Assembly (NCBI GenBank): GCA_936435175.1
Contig: OW386563.1
Span: 13,492,694 to 13,556,693 of the forward strand
DNA: 64,000 nucleotides
DNA from: Glyphotaelius pellucidus
Lineage: Eukaryota > Arthropoda > Insecta > Trichoptera > Limnephilidae
Direction of reading: 5' to 3'
In this document: positions 10,336-20,782 of the stretch, piece by piece
Numbering within the stretch: position 1 is the stretch's first letter
How the letters are laid out: every line of letters begins with the position of its first letter
Notes under the pieces: model-generated
The model's input: only the letters and a program-made list of their open reading frames with translations
Databases searched by the model: none
Told to the model about the DNA's origin: nothing
Made by a program: the position numbers and the translations under genes

Positions 10336-10491
10336 TTGACAGAAAATTTGTAAAAAGAAAACAATCTAAGGCAAAGATTTGTAAAACCATCACATTTTAT
10401 ATTAATCTTTACGAAAAATTTGATAAGGTTAAGAATACCAATTAAATTAAATTTTAACTGGTAATCAATTTATTAAAAAAATTCTCATATC

Positions 10492-10740
10492 ATTGATGTC
10501 GCTATTCCAAATTCCTGTAATATTCAAAAATCTGTTTCTGAAAAAATTAGAAAATATACAGATTTAGGAAATGAGATTAAAAGAATTTGGCATTCTCGGA
10601 CTATAAAAATATAACCATTTGTTATTTTGGCTACTGGCATTATACCTAGCTCTCTCATTCAAAATTTAGGCTTTTTAGATTTGTCAAAGAATCTTTACAT
10701 AAAAATGCAAAAATCAGTCATATTAAATACATGTAGGATT
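10492..10740 (+). pseudogene. LINE polymerase C-terminal relic
   Basis: 83 codons interrupted by one stop (TAA) read EKIRKYTDLGNEIKRIWHSR, then FVILATGIIPSSLIQNLG, then KMQKSVILNTCRI. This matches a recurring C-terminal region of animal non-LTR elements (EKI.KYQDL..E..R.W, a P.VI..TG..P.sL box, then Q+a..L.TC.I). The upstream 10,336-10,490 may belong to it but is unreadable. Confidence 0.7.
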
Positions 10741-10744
10741 AAGA

Positions 10745-11045
10745 CAGATTTTTATAATATTTCGAGGGATCAGTAGGATTTATCGGTCCCGTTAGGAGTT
10801 CTATTGAGCCGAACCCTCTGATATGAAAATATCTGGAGTCGGTGAATTATTTTCCCATATGGTCTCTGGTAGGTTGACATGTTGTTCTTGTATTGTTTTG
10901 AATTTATTATACTTATACAATGCAATTACATCGCGTGGATTGATTAGATGATCATTTGTGGAAAAGTGTGTGGAAGGGTTAAGTTTTTCCTGTGGAGAAG
11001 ATTTAACCCGGACATAAAGTCTAAATAACAATAAAATTATCCAAC
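10745..11045. other. unassigned spacer with a minus-strand ORF
   Basis: A 76-codon minus-strand ORF (11,031-10,801) has no recognised motif. GAGGGATCAGTAGGATTTATC near 10,765 matches nothing else I noticed. Probably decayed transposon sequence. Confidence 0.35.
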
Positions 11046-11640
11046 TTTCGATTGGCGGATTTGTTTACCGCCTCCCCTGTAACCATTTATTGGATAACAC
11101 CTCTGCCATAGGTCACCCAAAGTGGTTCGCTATATTTGGTGATAAAGCAAGGGTGCCCGGGTTTATCGGGTGAGATTTGTACAGGTCTTGGCGAGTGGCA
11201 GACCGGATCGAAAGAAACTGGTTGAGGGAGGCCAATGGACCTCTCCAGCCGGATCAATCCTTTCGCAGCGCAGTTGGAGGGATGGATCCATACGTGTGTC
11301 ACTCCTGGACATACCGACCCTCAGATTCCTACCTACACCTTATACTTTTTCCTTTCTAGAACTTCCTCTCCGCTCTCTCCTTAAAAATACCCTCCACACA
11401 GCATCCCCTAAGATGACATTGGCCATTTTTGGAGATGCTATCTGGAGGACCTTCTTAGGGAAAGGAAGGAGATGAAATTATGGCTAAAAAAGGGCATGAG
11501 GGTTGGATAGGATCAATGTGACTAAGAGTGACTGACGTATGGATCCATCCCTCCCACTGGTCGAGAGAGTCCGGCTGGAGAGTTCAAAAGGTCTACCTCA
11601 ACCGGTCTCTCCCGATCCGGCTCGCCACGCAGTAGATGGG
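11046..11640 (-). repeat. G-element copies, back to back
   Basis: 11,046-11,460 reads as an inverse G-element: CCGCCTCCCC, AACCATTTATTGGATAAC, TCTGCCATAGGTCACCC, ACCCTCAGATTCCTACC, CCTCCACACAGCATCC. From 11,450 a second partial copy in the opposite sense follows (GGACCTTCTTAGGGAAAGGA, CCCTCCCACTGGTCGAGAG). Plus- and minus-strand ORFs here have no family support. Confidence 0.65.
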
Positions 11641-12000
11641 CAAGCGCATCTTTTTTTTTTTTTTTTTATGTTAACTCCACACAGGAGGCCCTGAGGGAAA
11701 TAATTTCCCTCAGGGCCTATGTCATCTTTGAAGATGCTGTGTGGAGGGTGCTGTTGAGGAGAGGAAGGAGTGAACATGGGTCTTGAAGAGACCCATATTG
11801 TAGGAGGGAGGAAACACAGAAGCCGGCAAATCGTTCCACAGCCGGGCTGTTGAACTCAAGAACGAGTCGTAGAAACGACCCGTTCTCATGGCATCTGCCG
11901 CCAAAACCTAGACAAACCTCACCCCGCAAACCCGGCCCCCCTTGCTAAGTCACCAAATGCAGCGAACCACTCGGGGTGACCTATGGCAGGGGTGTTGGTT
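11641..12000 (-). pseudogene. LINE-F 3' end with hairpin tail
   Basis: The minus strand encodes RFYDSFLSSTARLWNDLPAS then FPPSYNMGLFKTHVHSFL, the classic ..F..S....WN.LP......FK..V...L end of Jockey/CR1 polymerases. It is followed by a 3' UTR with the palindrome CCTGAGGGAAATAATTTCCC (about 11,690-11,715) and an A-rich tail (T-run at 11,651). Beyond the coding relic, 11,930-12,000 is a G-element end, so the two families are fused here. Confidence 0.75.
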
Positions 12001-12002
12001 AT

Positions 12003-12735
12003 CACCGCGTAGTCGTAAGTAATGTCAGGAACAAAACTGGAAATATTTAATTTTTAAATCAAATTTTAGACATACCGACTCTTTTCCACAAAAAATTATA
12101 AATTGATTTCGAAAAATTGTTATTTTATCTAGTAAAGCTTTTTTTAAATTTTGAGAAAATGTGTTTGTTTTTAGTACAATAAGGTTTTACCGTAGGTCGT
12201 TGGCAGATTTGTTAAATTTTCAAACAAAATTTTGTATAATATAACAAACAATTCAAATCATATAATCATGCAGTAAAATAAATCAATACATTATTTGGGA
12301 AAGCTGCTTTTCAGAATTTTAATTTTAGATCAATTAGTTAGTTAAAATCATTAAAAAATGATCCGCGCCCTTGTTTTGTGACTAAAATACTTCAGTTTGT
12401 CTATTTATTTACGATCTTACAAACTTATATATTTAAAAAAAATTACATTTTTATTTTACTTAGATATTATTGAAAATTTATAGATTCCTATGATCAAAAA
12501 ATAATCACAAAAAATACATAATTTTAATTGTTTTATCATCACGAGTTTGAGCGTTTTTTGAATTTGGGTATTAATTAAAGCAAATTTTGAATGAAATAAA
12601 ATCGATATTGAGTTATTTTGTTAAAATGCTGGAATGGAGAATAATTAATCTTTCTCATCGGAACCGCCCTATATCGTTGCAAGGGTACGATAGCAAGATC
12701 ATCGTTCGACGAAATTTAAATTCTCGGTCGCTGGT
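12003..12735 (+). repeat. R700, copy 1
   Basis: It shares a long series of blocks with 40,140-40,815 and, split, with 55,430-56,485: ATCAAATTTTAGACATA, TTTTATCTAGTAAAGCTTT, GGTTTTACCGTAGGTCGTTG, ATCATGCAGTAAAATAAATC, CGCGCCCTTGTTTTGTGAC and TTTAAATTCTCGGTCGCTGG. No protein is visible. Origin unknown. Confidence 0.8.
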
Positions 12736-12739
12736 TAAT

Positions 12740-13195
12740 GGCTCTTAACACTCTGCACGTATTTGAAAATATACACATAACTTGGCGCCACAACCCTTGG
12801 GCCACGAATATTTTTAAATATTTGGCGAAAATATTAGCGTTCCATCGCCATATTGTCCTGATAAGGACAATAGTAGTCTTTTTTTTAAATTTCACATTAA
12901 CAAAAATAATATTAAAAACATGCCAGTGCCCCTTAAACTTGGCAACAGAACCTAGAAGACATTGTAGAGAATTTCCACTGCATAGTTGTGTGACTATAAT
13001 AAATTTTGTTGCGCTTTTTGTGGCGTTTACTTTGCATTGTAAATTCTAAAATTCCAAGAATTTTTGGCAAACCCCTATCGTAAATTTTACACAAATAGGG
13101 TTCCCAAAAATACTCGGAGAAATAGTTTCAAAAGTCTTTGAAGATATTTATGCTCGTGGAAGTGTTTTGAGGGCATGTGTGCGAGCCTATACTTA
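12740..13195. other. unassigned spacer
   Basis: A plus-strand ORF (12,738-13,049) has no recognisable features. No known family was seen. Confidence 0.4.
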
Positions 13196-13199
13196 GGAT

Positions 13200-13325
13200 T
13201 ATTGAAGTGAAAACTTCTTTAGCACCGTTGTGATTCGAAACTCGATGAAACGGAAACGAACGACACTAAAAAGAAATATACCTACATCTGAAGGATTTAG
13301 CCTGCGAGAATATATCTAATTATTT
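13200..13325 (-). repeat. A-element fragment
   Basis: GTGAAAACTTCTTTAGCACC, GAAACTCGATGAAACGGAA and GGATTTAGCCTGCGAGA mark a truncated A-element. Confidence 0.7.
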
Positions 13326-13393
13326 CACAGATACTCGGTTCCAATATAATACAATAAATTCACGGTCGGTTGTGGTATAGAAGAAACTTTAAA

Positions 13394-13613
13394 GATGGGT
13401 TGTTTCAAAAAAATTGACGAATTCGTCAAATATTTGACGTTGATTTTCACGTTCTGTGTAAGTTCTATTCAAGTTCTGTGATGATTTCAGTTTTGTGAAG
13501 CAGCTGGCCTATGATGATAAAAAAACAGAACTCGAAAAGAACTTACACAGAACCTGAAAATTAACTTCAAATATTTGATGAACTCATCAAATTTTTTGAA
13601 ACAACCCGTCCTA
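13394..13613. mobile_element. palindromic MITE, 220 bp
   Basis: Arms are GGGTTGTTTCAAAAAAATTG...TTCTGTGTAAGTTC and their inverse GAACTTACACAGAAC...TTTTTTGAAACAACCC, about 70 nt each, so the whole element can fold into one hairpin. Half-copies occur at 36,545-36,632. Target duplication not resolved. Confidence 0.75.
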
Positions 13614-13933
13614 AGGGTCCACTATTCGAATTTCGACCGATTTCTTACATATCTCCCTTAAACATTTGAAGTTTTTAAGCTCTTAAAAAAATATATGTTA
13701 TTTTTTAAAATAATATCTAGATACGTTCCTCGCCGAAACGCAAATTATATGAAATTCCCTCGATAGAAAAAAATCGCAAAGTATGCAATGTAATAATTTA
13801 AAACAAGTCTATTTCTATTATTTTACAAGTTATATTTGTGAAAAAATTCACAATGTTTCTTTCTCTGCCCAACATTCGTAATAACACATCTCTCCGTCTT
13901 CTTCTTTTTCAGCCGAATAGCGCCGCCTTAAGT
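13612..13933 (+). mobile_element. TTAA-MITE, internally deleted
   Basis: It starts GGTCCACTATTCGAATTTCG, runs through ACATATCTCCCTTAAAC and GAAATTCCCTCGATAG, and ends ...ATAGCGCCGCCTTAA. It is about 100 bp shorter than full copies because the ATTTTTGCTCTATTTTAAACG part is missing. Confidence 0.75.
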
Positions 13934-13939
13934 CCGGGC

Positions 13940-14390
13940 GTTTAGCGGACCAAGGAATCCAATGTTTTTATTTTTGTAAAATCAATATCCAATCTTAAAA
14001 CCACTCCAAAATGAACAGGCAAAGAAAAAACAAAAGAAAGCGACATCTAGCATCGACTCTGAAGAAGAAAACACAAATACTAATAAGATGACAAAGTTAA
14101 TGTATAGGGAAAGGGTTACTGGAAATCATTCTTCACATTGATAAAAAAGTGCTTCGTACTCTCCCCACCAAAGATATTGAAATATAAATTCAATATCCCT
14201 GCTCCCCACTCACGTTTACCTTAGTTTTATGAAGATTTCACTTCTACCGCGCGTGAATCGCACACTCTGACTTTTTTTTTTACTTCTTGAGAAATTCATG
14301 AGTGGGGAGCAAAGATATTGTAATATAAGTTCAATATCTTTGTGGGGAGACTGCAGTACTTTTTTATCAATGCGAAGGATGATTTTTTCC
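13940..14390. repeat. A-element-related repeat with inverted arms
   Basis: About 14,115-14,215 and 14,296-14,390 are inverted copies (TTGATAAAAAAGTGCTTCG / GCAGTACTTTTTTATCAATG; CAAAGATATTGAAATATAA in each). The outer part with ATGAACAGGCAAAGAAA and AGCGACATCTAGC recurs inverted at 31,660-31,740. A short frame after that ATG (MNRQRKNKRKRH...) is conserved loosely in the second copy (MSRQKKATSSDSEEE), hinting at a lost gene start. Confidence 0.55.
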
Positions 14391-14417
14391 ATATTTTTGT
14401 CGTCGAAATATCACTAA

Positions 14418-14826
14418 AGCCTCGATTACATTGAGCGAGTTTACAAGCTACTAATCGGCAAATTTGAAAGCGTGCGATTGTGATGATGCCACATAAAACG
14501 TTCCACTCGCTCAATAGCGAAATATCGCGCGAACTAATTCAGTCGATATTTCTACCTCACCGCAAGTATTTATTTGCCGGATATTTAACAGATAATCCAG
14601 ATCAAGCATTAGTTTGACAGTTACGAAATCAGCTGTTCGCGGGCCGCCATCTTGCCATTCACCGTACACGCTAGCGAGTAGCGAGCAAAGTTGACAACTT
14701 TTTTCGAAGATTGTTCACAATCTACTAGTTAGCTAGTACCTAATACGATTACACTGGGCGAGTTTACTAGCTGATAATGAATTCGCCGGCTAGTAGCTTG
14801 TAAACTCGCTCAATGTAATCGACGCT
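14418..14826. mobile_element. TAA-MITE (PIF/Harbinger-like), 409 bp
   Basis: The left end is AGCCTCGATTACATTGAGCG; the right end read inward is AGCGTCGATTACATTGAGCG, continuing GAGTTTACAAGCTACTA on both. Flanks are TAA (14,415-14,417) and TAT (14,827-14,829). A better preserved copy at 33,091-33,513 has perfect TAA duplications. A 3-bp TWA duplication suggests PIF/Harbinger. Confidence 0.8.
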
Positions 14827-14840
14827 TATCAGACCAGTTA

Positions 14841-15320
14841 GACAAGCGTGCAAAAACAAACATAAAAACTCCGACGGTAAACCCAAGCTTTGGACAAAGA
14901 CACCACAAATACACTGCTATAAAAGTATTAAACGATATTATTTCACTTGAAACAAAAATTGAGGAAAACAAAAATAAATTCAGATACAAAATTTAAAAAT
15001 TGATTAAATAACGAAAAACACAATATTACAAAAATTTTATAACATAAATAAAAAAAAAGACGTAAACACATAAAACCATTAAATCACAAATCACTCACAA
15101 ACACACAATTCAATTAATTTTAAATTTATCTTAATTTAATTTGATTTTTTTCATTCCCAACTGTATATATTTTTTCAAAATGTTTTATGTAAGTAGGTAT
15201 TTCATTTTTCTATTTTTTTGTAATATAAAATGTGGGCCTCAGCACCCACATTAAGCATCCAACATTATTGGATTGTACTGTAATATGTAAAATGTTGTAT
15301 CAAAATAAAAATAAATTAAA
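14841..15320 (+). pseudogene. LINE 3' end: last 51 codons plus 3' UTR
   Basis: A frame from 14,841 to the TAA at 14,994 reads NPSFGQRHHKYTAIKVLNDI then ETKIEENKNKFRYKI, the usual end of CR1/Jockey-like polymerases (FGQR...Y...K..N.+P...K). AT-rich 3' UTR follows to about 15,320 (ATGTGGGCCTCAGCACCCAC, then ATCAAAATAAAAATAAATT). The 5' side is cut 15 bp from the TAA-MITE. Confidence 0.65.
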
Positions 15321-15324
15321 TTTT

Positions 15325-15384
15325 TTAAAAGTCGCCCGCAGGGCGTAGCAGCAAAAGTCCGTGGTGCGGGTTTTTATCTGCTAG
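15325..15384 (+). mobile_element. Helitron-like 3' end
   Basis: GCCCGCAGGGCGTAGCAGCA, AAAGTCC...GCGGGTTTTTATCTG and then CTAG followed by T. The imperfect hairpin (AGCAGCAAAA.../...TTTTTATCTGCT) directly before CTAG-T is the Helitron 3' signature. A fuller relative ends at 23,516; a third lies inverted at 42,483. Confidence 0.6.
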
Positions 15385-15738
15385 TAAATTATTATTGTAC
15401 GCATTACGCATCCCTGTCTCCGGCGGTTGTTTTTGAATAATGCTTATTTTTGTGCTTATTTTAATGCTCAGTTTAGCGCAGTTCGCTTGCTTTATTTGCG
15501 GCTCTGCGTCAGATTTATTGGTCCAATTTGCAGCCGCATCGATTTGTCTGCTTAAAAATATGATTCCGAACTCTACTGGCTCTGTTTTATACATACAGGA
15601 TGATTTTATTGTTTCCTTACTTAATATACACAGTGATTTTAAAATATTATATCTAGTTTTGTGAAACTGTATTGTTTTCTGAATGTATTATCAAACATTG
15701 TTGAATGTTCCATTGTTGAATAGTTCCATTGTTGATTT
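15385..15738. other. unassigned spacer
   Basis: Two overlapping ORFs (15,325-15,594 minus; 15,440-15,664 plus) show no family features. Otherwise AT-rich. Confidence 0.4.
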
Positions 15739-15739
15739 T

Positions 15740-16080
15740 TTTTTTTTTACACGAGCTCCACACAGGAGGCCCTGAGGAAAATAATTTCCCTCAGGGCCTA
15801 TGTCATCTTTGGGGAAGCTGTGTGGAGGGTTTTTTTTTTAAGAAAAGGAAGGAGGGGAGAGTTCTGGGAAGGAAAAGGGTTTAAGGGGTGGGTAGGAATC
15901 TGGGGTTCAGTGTGTCTTGGTCATCGGCCTTCAGACCTAGACAAACCTCACCCCATGAACCCGGGCACCCCTCCTAAATCACCAAACGTAGCGAAACACT
16001 TGGGGTGACCTTTGGCAGAGATGTTGGTTATCCAATAAAGGTTCCCGGGACGGCGGTACCCATTCCCGCCTCCCAAATTG
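15740..16080 (+). repeat. G-element, shortened
   Basis: It begins after a T-run with GAGCTCCACACAGGAGGCC and CCTGAGGAAAATAATTTCCC, continues GGAAGCTGTGTGGAGGGT, and ends ACGTAGCG...GGTTATCCAATAAAGG...CCCGCCTCCC. The central PCGSI-region present in longer copies is deleted. Confidence 0.75.
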
Positions 16081-17020
16081 ATTCCATTGTTGAATAGTTC
16101 CGTATAAATGTAATAAACACTGTGAGAATTATAGAACTATTGGTTCCTATCAGAATTATATTACTAGTACTATCAGACTTATAATCTTTCTCAATTTTCA
16201 GTTACGGAGAAGAACTCTTCGATATCTCTCATTCACTTTACTGTTTAAATTATTTTTATTATTATATATATATATTTTTTTTTTTTATTAAAATATAAGA
16301 TAGATCATGAAATTATTAATACATAAAAATAATGAGATTGCCTCTACTCAAACCTATCGTATATTTTCTTAAAAACAATTTAAAAATAAAAAAATAAAAA
16401 AACTTCGATATATTTCCTGTTTGAACATTCGGATAGGAAATATATCGATGAAAGATTTAGTTTTTATTTTTAAGATTAAGCTTTTATTTTTAAGATTTAG
16501 TTTTTATTTTCTGTTCACAAAACAATGAGTTTATATTTTGGTTTTCTTTATAGTTTTAAAATATATTATCATTTTATTTATTTAAACTTTGTAACTTTTC
16601 TCAGTACTTTTACAACTATCACTATATTTAACTGCTTTACGGCCTTTATAACATTGTACTTGAAATGATGTTTACATTTGTAATTATTAGATACAATATT
16701 ATGTTTTACAAAAAACAACAACTACCTAATGTGAACTAAACCAGGAAATTTGACTGTCCTAAAACGGGAAATCTCCTAGTTGGACGGTCAAAGTATTTGT
16801 TTATAATGTATATGTATTTTGTTTCAATAAATAAATAAAAATAAATAAATAAATAAAATTGGATATATTTATCTGTGACGCTATCTATAGGTCACAAACC
16901 AATTCTTGGAATGATTGTTTCCAATAAAAAGGGTAGTTCCACATAATATGGAAAAAAAATTTGAAGATAATATTGTTAATTCTATAATTTGAAATATGAG
17001 ATTGACAATTATGACGGTTT
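16081..17020. other. unassigned, with a hairpin and a probable LINE tail
   Basis: An inverted repeat at about 16,402-16,453 (TTCGATATATTTCCTGTTTG / CGGATAGGAAATATATCGA) could form a stem. 16,740-16,858 ends in TTTCAATAAATAAATAAAAA, like the 3' tails of local LINEs. No ORF is recognised. Confidence 0.45.
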
Positions 17021-17028
17021 TTCAGTAG

Positions 17029-17103
17029 GTGGCAATGGCGAAATCGGTAAACGCACGTCCCCGAAAGACGAGAGGTTCTGGTTTCGAGTCCCAGTTGCGA
17101 CCA
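17029..17103 (+). tRNA. tRNA-like sequence, probable pseudo-tRNA or SINE head
   Basis: The 5' GTGGCAA and 3' TTGCGAC form a 7-bp acceptor with one mismatch. GCG/CGC closes a D arm (GCGAAATCGGTAAACGC), CGTC/GACG closes a 7-nt anticodon loop CCCGAAA, and CTGGTTTCGAGTCCCAG is a T arm with a B-box-like core. The central triplet CGA would read UCG (Ser), but the universal U33 is missing and the T stem has a mismatch. A short Ser-type variable arm would also be abnormal. A decayed tRNA or SINE head fits better than a working gene. Confidence 0.45.
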
Positions 17104-17249
17104 ATATCTTTCTCTGTTTTTCTGTGTCTTGTTCTCTTTCATATTTTCGTTTAGATTATTATTGTTATCTTAATGGGAATAACCTTCAAACCTTATAAAA
17201 AGAGAATTTTTCTTATAAAAATTGAAAAAACTTTGTATTTAAATATATT

Positions 17250-17745
17250 TCAGGTAAGCTCCACACTTGAAGCTTTGAGGAAAAAAAATCCCCCACCGCT
17301 TTTGTCATCTTTTAAGATGCTTTGTGGAGGGTCTTTATAGGGAAAGGAAGGAGAGGAATTTCTGGGAAGGAATCGGATACGTGGAGTGGATAGGAATTTG
17401 GGGGTCAATGTGTCCAAGAGTGACGGACGCATGAATCCACCTCTCCCACTGTGGTTCAAGGTCGAGAGAGTCTGGCTGGGAGCTTGAAAAGTGTCCCTCA
17501 ACCAGTCTCTTCCGATTCGGCCCGTGGAAGGGGGTCTAACGCATCCGCCGCCAAGACCTAGACTCTAGGTCAAGAATGACAAACGGCGGACAGACCTCGT
17601 GAAACCAGGCACCGAAAAGCAGTACCAGCATCTGCAAAGTCACCAATCGTAGCAAACCACTTGGGATGACCTATGGCAGGAATGTTGGTTATCCTACAAA
17701 TGGTTCCTGGGGCGGCACTACCCATACCCGCCTCTCAAATTACAT
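17250..17745 (+). repeat. G-element, full length
   Basis: About 495 bp: GTAAGCTCCACAC at the start, AAGATGCTTTGTGGAGGGTC, GAATCCACCTCTCCCACTG, AACCAGTCTCTTCCGATTC, CCAAGACCTAGAC, ACTTGGGATGACCTATGGC, GGTTATCCTACAAATGG and CCCATACCCGCCTCTCAAAT at the end. It serves as a reference for the other copies. Class unclear; it shares its first part with the LINE-F 3' tail. Confidence 0.75.
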
Positions 17746-17769
17746 AAGTGTAGCGCCGTTTTTGTGAAA

Positions 17770-17878
17770 ATCACTTCAACATTAGTATGGAAAGTTAATG
17801 ACGGTCTAGAAATAATCACTTACGGAGTACCACAAGGATGTATTCTAGGACCTCTGATTTTTCTGACTTAGGTAAACT
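17770..17878 (+). pseudogene. reverse transcriptase motif fossil
   Basis: A single frame reads YGVPQGCILGPLIFLT followed by a stop. The VPQG..LGPLLF box is the diagnostic motif of LINE reverse transcriptases. Only about 35 codons survive and neither flank continues the domain. Confidence 0.7.
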
Positions 17879-18545
17879 TAAATTTGGATTTGAGATCAAA
17901 ATACCCAACCAAACTGAAAAATTATTTTTGTAATCAAAAGGTCTATCAAAAATCTTGAACGGATGTGAGCTATAATAGAAATTATAACTTTATCATAGAA
18001 ATATAAAATAAAAATTAAGAAAAAAAAGCATTTTGACGGGTGTAAATTTAAAACACAAATTACTTATTTACGGCGGAACAAAAATTTGTCATTTAAACAT
18101 TAAAATTGCTACCTAAAGAATGCATTTTTAACAATGTTTTATTTTTTATTCAAACATATTAAAATTATTTATTTTTTATTTTTCATTTACTCACAAATAA
18201 TTGCCCAAGTTGCCTCTAAAATCATGAAACACTAAAATCTTGAATGGCCTATATCCTATATCTTATAATTTAAGAGCGTGTTCACACACAGCTATAAAAG
18301 CTGTATCGTGACCTATTTCAGCGTATTGCTCGCTATACATTCCCAATGGGAATATATATGGCGAGTGTTATACTGAAATAGGCCAAGCTACATCTTTTAC
18401 AGCTGTGAGTGAACACGCTCTAAAGCAAAAATAAATAAAGTAGCTCAGATCCGTACTAGATATATGATTTACCTTTTGATTACAAAAATAATTTTTCAGT
18501 TTGGTTAGGCATTTTGATCTCAAATCCAAATTTAAGATTTGTATG
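17879..18545. repeat. inverted-repeat element with nested TAA-MITE
   Basis: 17,879-17,975 (AATTTGGATTTGAGATCAAA, ACCAAACTGAAAAATTATTT) is inverted at 18,440-18,535. A third copy of the arm occurs at 30,830-30,962 (AAAGCAAAAATAAATAAAAC, CCAAATCCAAATTTAAG). Arms of about 95 nt around a 460-bp centre suggest a foldback-type or MITE element. Confidence 0.6.
18274..18420. mobile_element. 147-bp palindromic TAA-MITE
   Basis: It starts GAGCGTGTTCACACACAGCT and ends with its near-perfect inverse AGCTGTGAGTGAACACGCTC, with TAA on both sides (18,271-18,273 and 18,421-18,423). Inner arms ACCTATTTCAGCGTAT and ATACTGAAATAGG extend the palindrome. The 3-bp duplication is PIF/Harbinger-like. Confidence 0.85.
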
Positions 18546-18935
18546 AAATTGGCCGAAATGGCCGCTCTTACGTTCCTCTTAAAAATAAGTTGGTTTGGTG
18601 CGGCCTGTATTTTGAATGGATATACATAATTCCATAGCACAAGTACGGGAGATACGTCGATGTGGAATGCACTAAAATGCACCATAGGTTCCAAGGTATA
18701 GAGTACAGGCTTCGTAGTGGGTACATGATTCCCCGCGTGTGCACCGCGCCGCAGTGTCAGTGATTTGGGAGAGAATTTTTAACGTCACTCTGACAGTGGC
18801 CAAGTTTTTAGGCAAGCGTTCTAATTTACACTGTAAACTGCACAAATCACGACTTTGTGTTTGTCTCTAATGGAAGCGATCCAGAAGCAGTAATAAACCT
18901 AACCTAACCTTGTAATCAAAATATCAAAAATTATA
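18546..18935. other. unassigned spacer
   Basis: No coding region. AACCTAACCTAACC at 18,895-18,912 is a short TTAGG-type motif, followed by a (TA)n run to about 18,960. Confidence 0.4.
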
Positions 18936-18960
18936 TTTATATATATATATATATATATAT

Positions 18961-19470
18961 TTTGATACTTGCATACTTCCTGTACTTACTTATGGTTGCC
19001 TAACTTGGGCACTCACAAAAACTTACAATAAGAAGCTCGATACATGTCAAAACTCCACGGAAAGAAGTATGATAGGGAAAAGACTGTCCGATAGAATTAT
19101 AATTGCAACCATTAAGAAACAAACAAGAACAAAAGATGTCGTAAAAACAATAAAAAAGCTAAAGTGGAAGTGGTCAGGCCACACAATAAGAAGTGAAAAA
19201 TGGCCAAAATTAGTCATGATTTGTTTCACAAGCGACAAGAAGAGAAAACGAGGAAGATCATTTAGACGGTGGGTTGACGACATCAAAACCGTAGCAGGTG
19301 GTACATGGACAAGGGTAGCTAATGATAGACAGAAATGGCGACAGTTGGAGGAGGCCTTTGTCAACTAGTGACATACAGACAGGGAGTCGATGCATGATAA
19401 GTATAAATGTGAAAAAATTATAAATAATGTAATGTAATTTACTGTCTGAAGCTATTATTATTATTATTGA
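18961..19470 (+). pseudogene. RTE-like LINE, 5'-truncated 3' end
   Basis: A frame entered at about 18,975 reads LPVLTYGCLTWALTK, and the long open part (19,069-19,365) reads GKRLSDRIIIATIKKQTRTK then KLKWKWSGHTIR then GRSFRRWVDDIKTVAGGTW. This is the well-known C-terminus of an insect endonuclease/reverse-transcriptase LINE (RLSDR.R...I...T, KLKW.WAGH, GR...RW.DDI+). The element ends in a TTA microsatellite (TATTATTATTATTATTG). Nearly intact for its length, so perhaps a young insertion. Confidence 0.8.
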
Positions 19471-19710
19471 CCTTGTAATTGTTTAAAGTTGTCTATTATG
19501 TTTAATGCATTAAAAGCATATATAAAGAATAAAAAGACAATCGTGTAAATTAAATGAAAAGAAGTTTTGTTAAATAATGTAAGGTTTATTCAATGTAAAA
19601 TTAAACAATATCAAATTTAGGATTGAATTAATTATTCTATTGTTTGTTTTCTTTTAACTGCACATTTACAGTTAACACAACCATTAATAAATTTGCATTA
19701 TATTTAGTTT

Positions 19711-20240
19711 GACGGCCGGCGTTGTCCAGCGGTAAGGCTCTTGACTCGCATTCCGAAGGTTGCGGGATCGAATCCTGGCGTGGCAAATAAATTTTATCAG
19801 ATTAATTTGTGTTATTTCACAATTTATTCATTTAAAATAATACGTAGGATATTTGCGGCACGTTCCAGAGTGGAAGATACTCTCAGTATCGCCCTGGTGT
19901 AAGACCACCATTCAGAATTGAAACGTTGCTTAAAATGGCTTTAGCCATGTTTGATGACCAGATCTGAATAGCCAGGTACTTCCCATCTTCCTCTTCCCCA
20001 TCTCCTTCCTCTCCTCACTACCTTCAGCTTCACAACATACCCCAATTGGGGATGCCGGACGGAAGCAGTTGGGACTCTTGTGCGGTATTCATATAAAAAA
20101 TTAAAAAAAATAATAAACTTACATTATTTTTGTTATTGTTTTTGGGGTGTTTTGCCGTGTTTCGCTACCTGCTTCTTTAGCCAACGTTTCGGACAGCGTT
20201 ACAGTGACCATCATCAGGGCAGATGAGCCTAGATAACTTA
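19711..20240 (+). mobile_element. tRNA-derived SINE, composite
   Basis: The head GACGGCCGGCGTTGTCCAGC carries an A-box-like TCCAGCGGTAAGGC and the B box GGGATCGAATCC. The body carries CCTGGTGTAAGACCACCATT, GACCAGATCTGAATAGCC and CTTCCCCATCTCCTTCC-type sequence. Flanks share CATTATATTTAGTT (19,696-19,709 and 20,241-20,254), a plausible 14-bp target duplication that would make the insert 530 bp, including a tail block (TTTTTGGGGTGTTTTGCC, GACCATCATCAGGGCAGA). A second headed copy is at 39,441-39,835 and body-only copies at five other places. Confidence 0.7.
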
Positions 20241-20248
20241 CATTATAT

Positions 20249-20560
20249 TTAGTTAACTTGACGCTTTATAACCAAATCTAAAAAAAATACCACAAAATAA
20301 TTAAGACTTACACCTTTTTTGTCGGTCGGAAACCAAAGTTTCCGACCACAATTTGCAAAATTTTTATGAAACTTTGGGAATGTTTCATTAATCATTTTTA
20401 TATAAAATGACAAAAAAGTGATTTGACGATAAAGTTCATATTGCACACGCCTTACAAAATGTGTGTTCTTAAATAAATAATGTATTCTAGATTTACTGCG
20501 ACTCAAAGAGTGGACTGTATTCAAATTTTTTTGTGGACCTTGATGCTGACACAAAATATA
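20249..20560 (-). other. unrecognised 101-codon ORF
   Basis: Minus-strand ORF from 20,554, rich in Phe, Lys and Arg, with no motif I can place. It lies between a SINE and a half TAA-MITE; a decayed LINE part is the most likely origin. Not treated as a gene. Confidence 0.25.
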
Positions 20561-20574
20561 TGTGATGATAAGGA

Positions 20575-20782
20575 GTCGTTATTCCTGCTACTGGCTAGCG
20601 TGTGGCGCTAGCTGCGAGCTCAAGTTTTCTACAAAATGTCGACAGAATCGTTATTTTAGCTGCTACTGTCGCTACTTACGGAGACAGTTCTTTGTGTCAT
20701 CATGACAATCTCACTCGCCGATTCACCCGCTTTTAAACTTACCGGCTAGTAGCTTGTAAACTCGCTCGATGTAATGGAGGCT
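20575..20782. mobile_element. TAA-MITE, right half only
   Basis: GCTAGCTGCGAGCTCAAGTT, TTTACAAAATGTCGACAG-like sequence, CAATCTCACTCGCCGATTC, and the terminal inverse GCTTGTAAACTCGCTCGATG...GAGGCT. It matches the right half of 33,091-33,513. Confidence 0.75.

Noticed and set aside
11170..11475. 101-codon ORF as a gene
   Set aside because: It lies wholly in a G-element copy and is not conserved in the other copies.
17029..17103. Functional tRNA-Ser(CGA) gene
   Set aside because: It lacks U33, has a T-stem mismatch and no long variable arm; kept only as tRNA-like.
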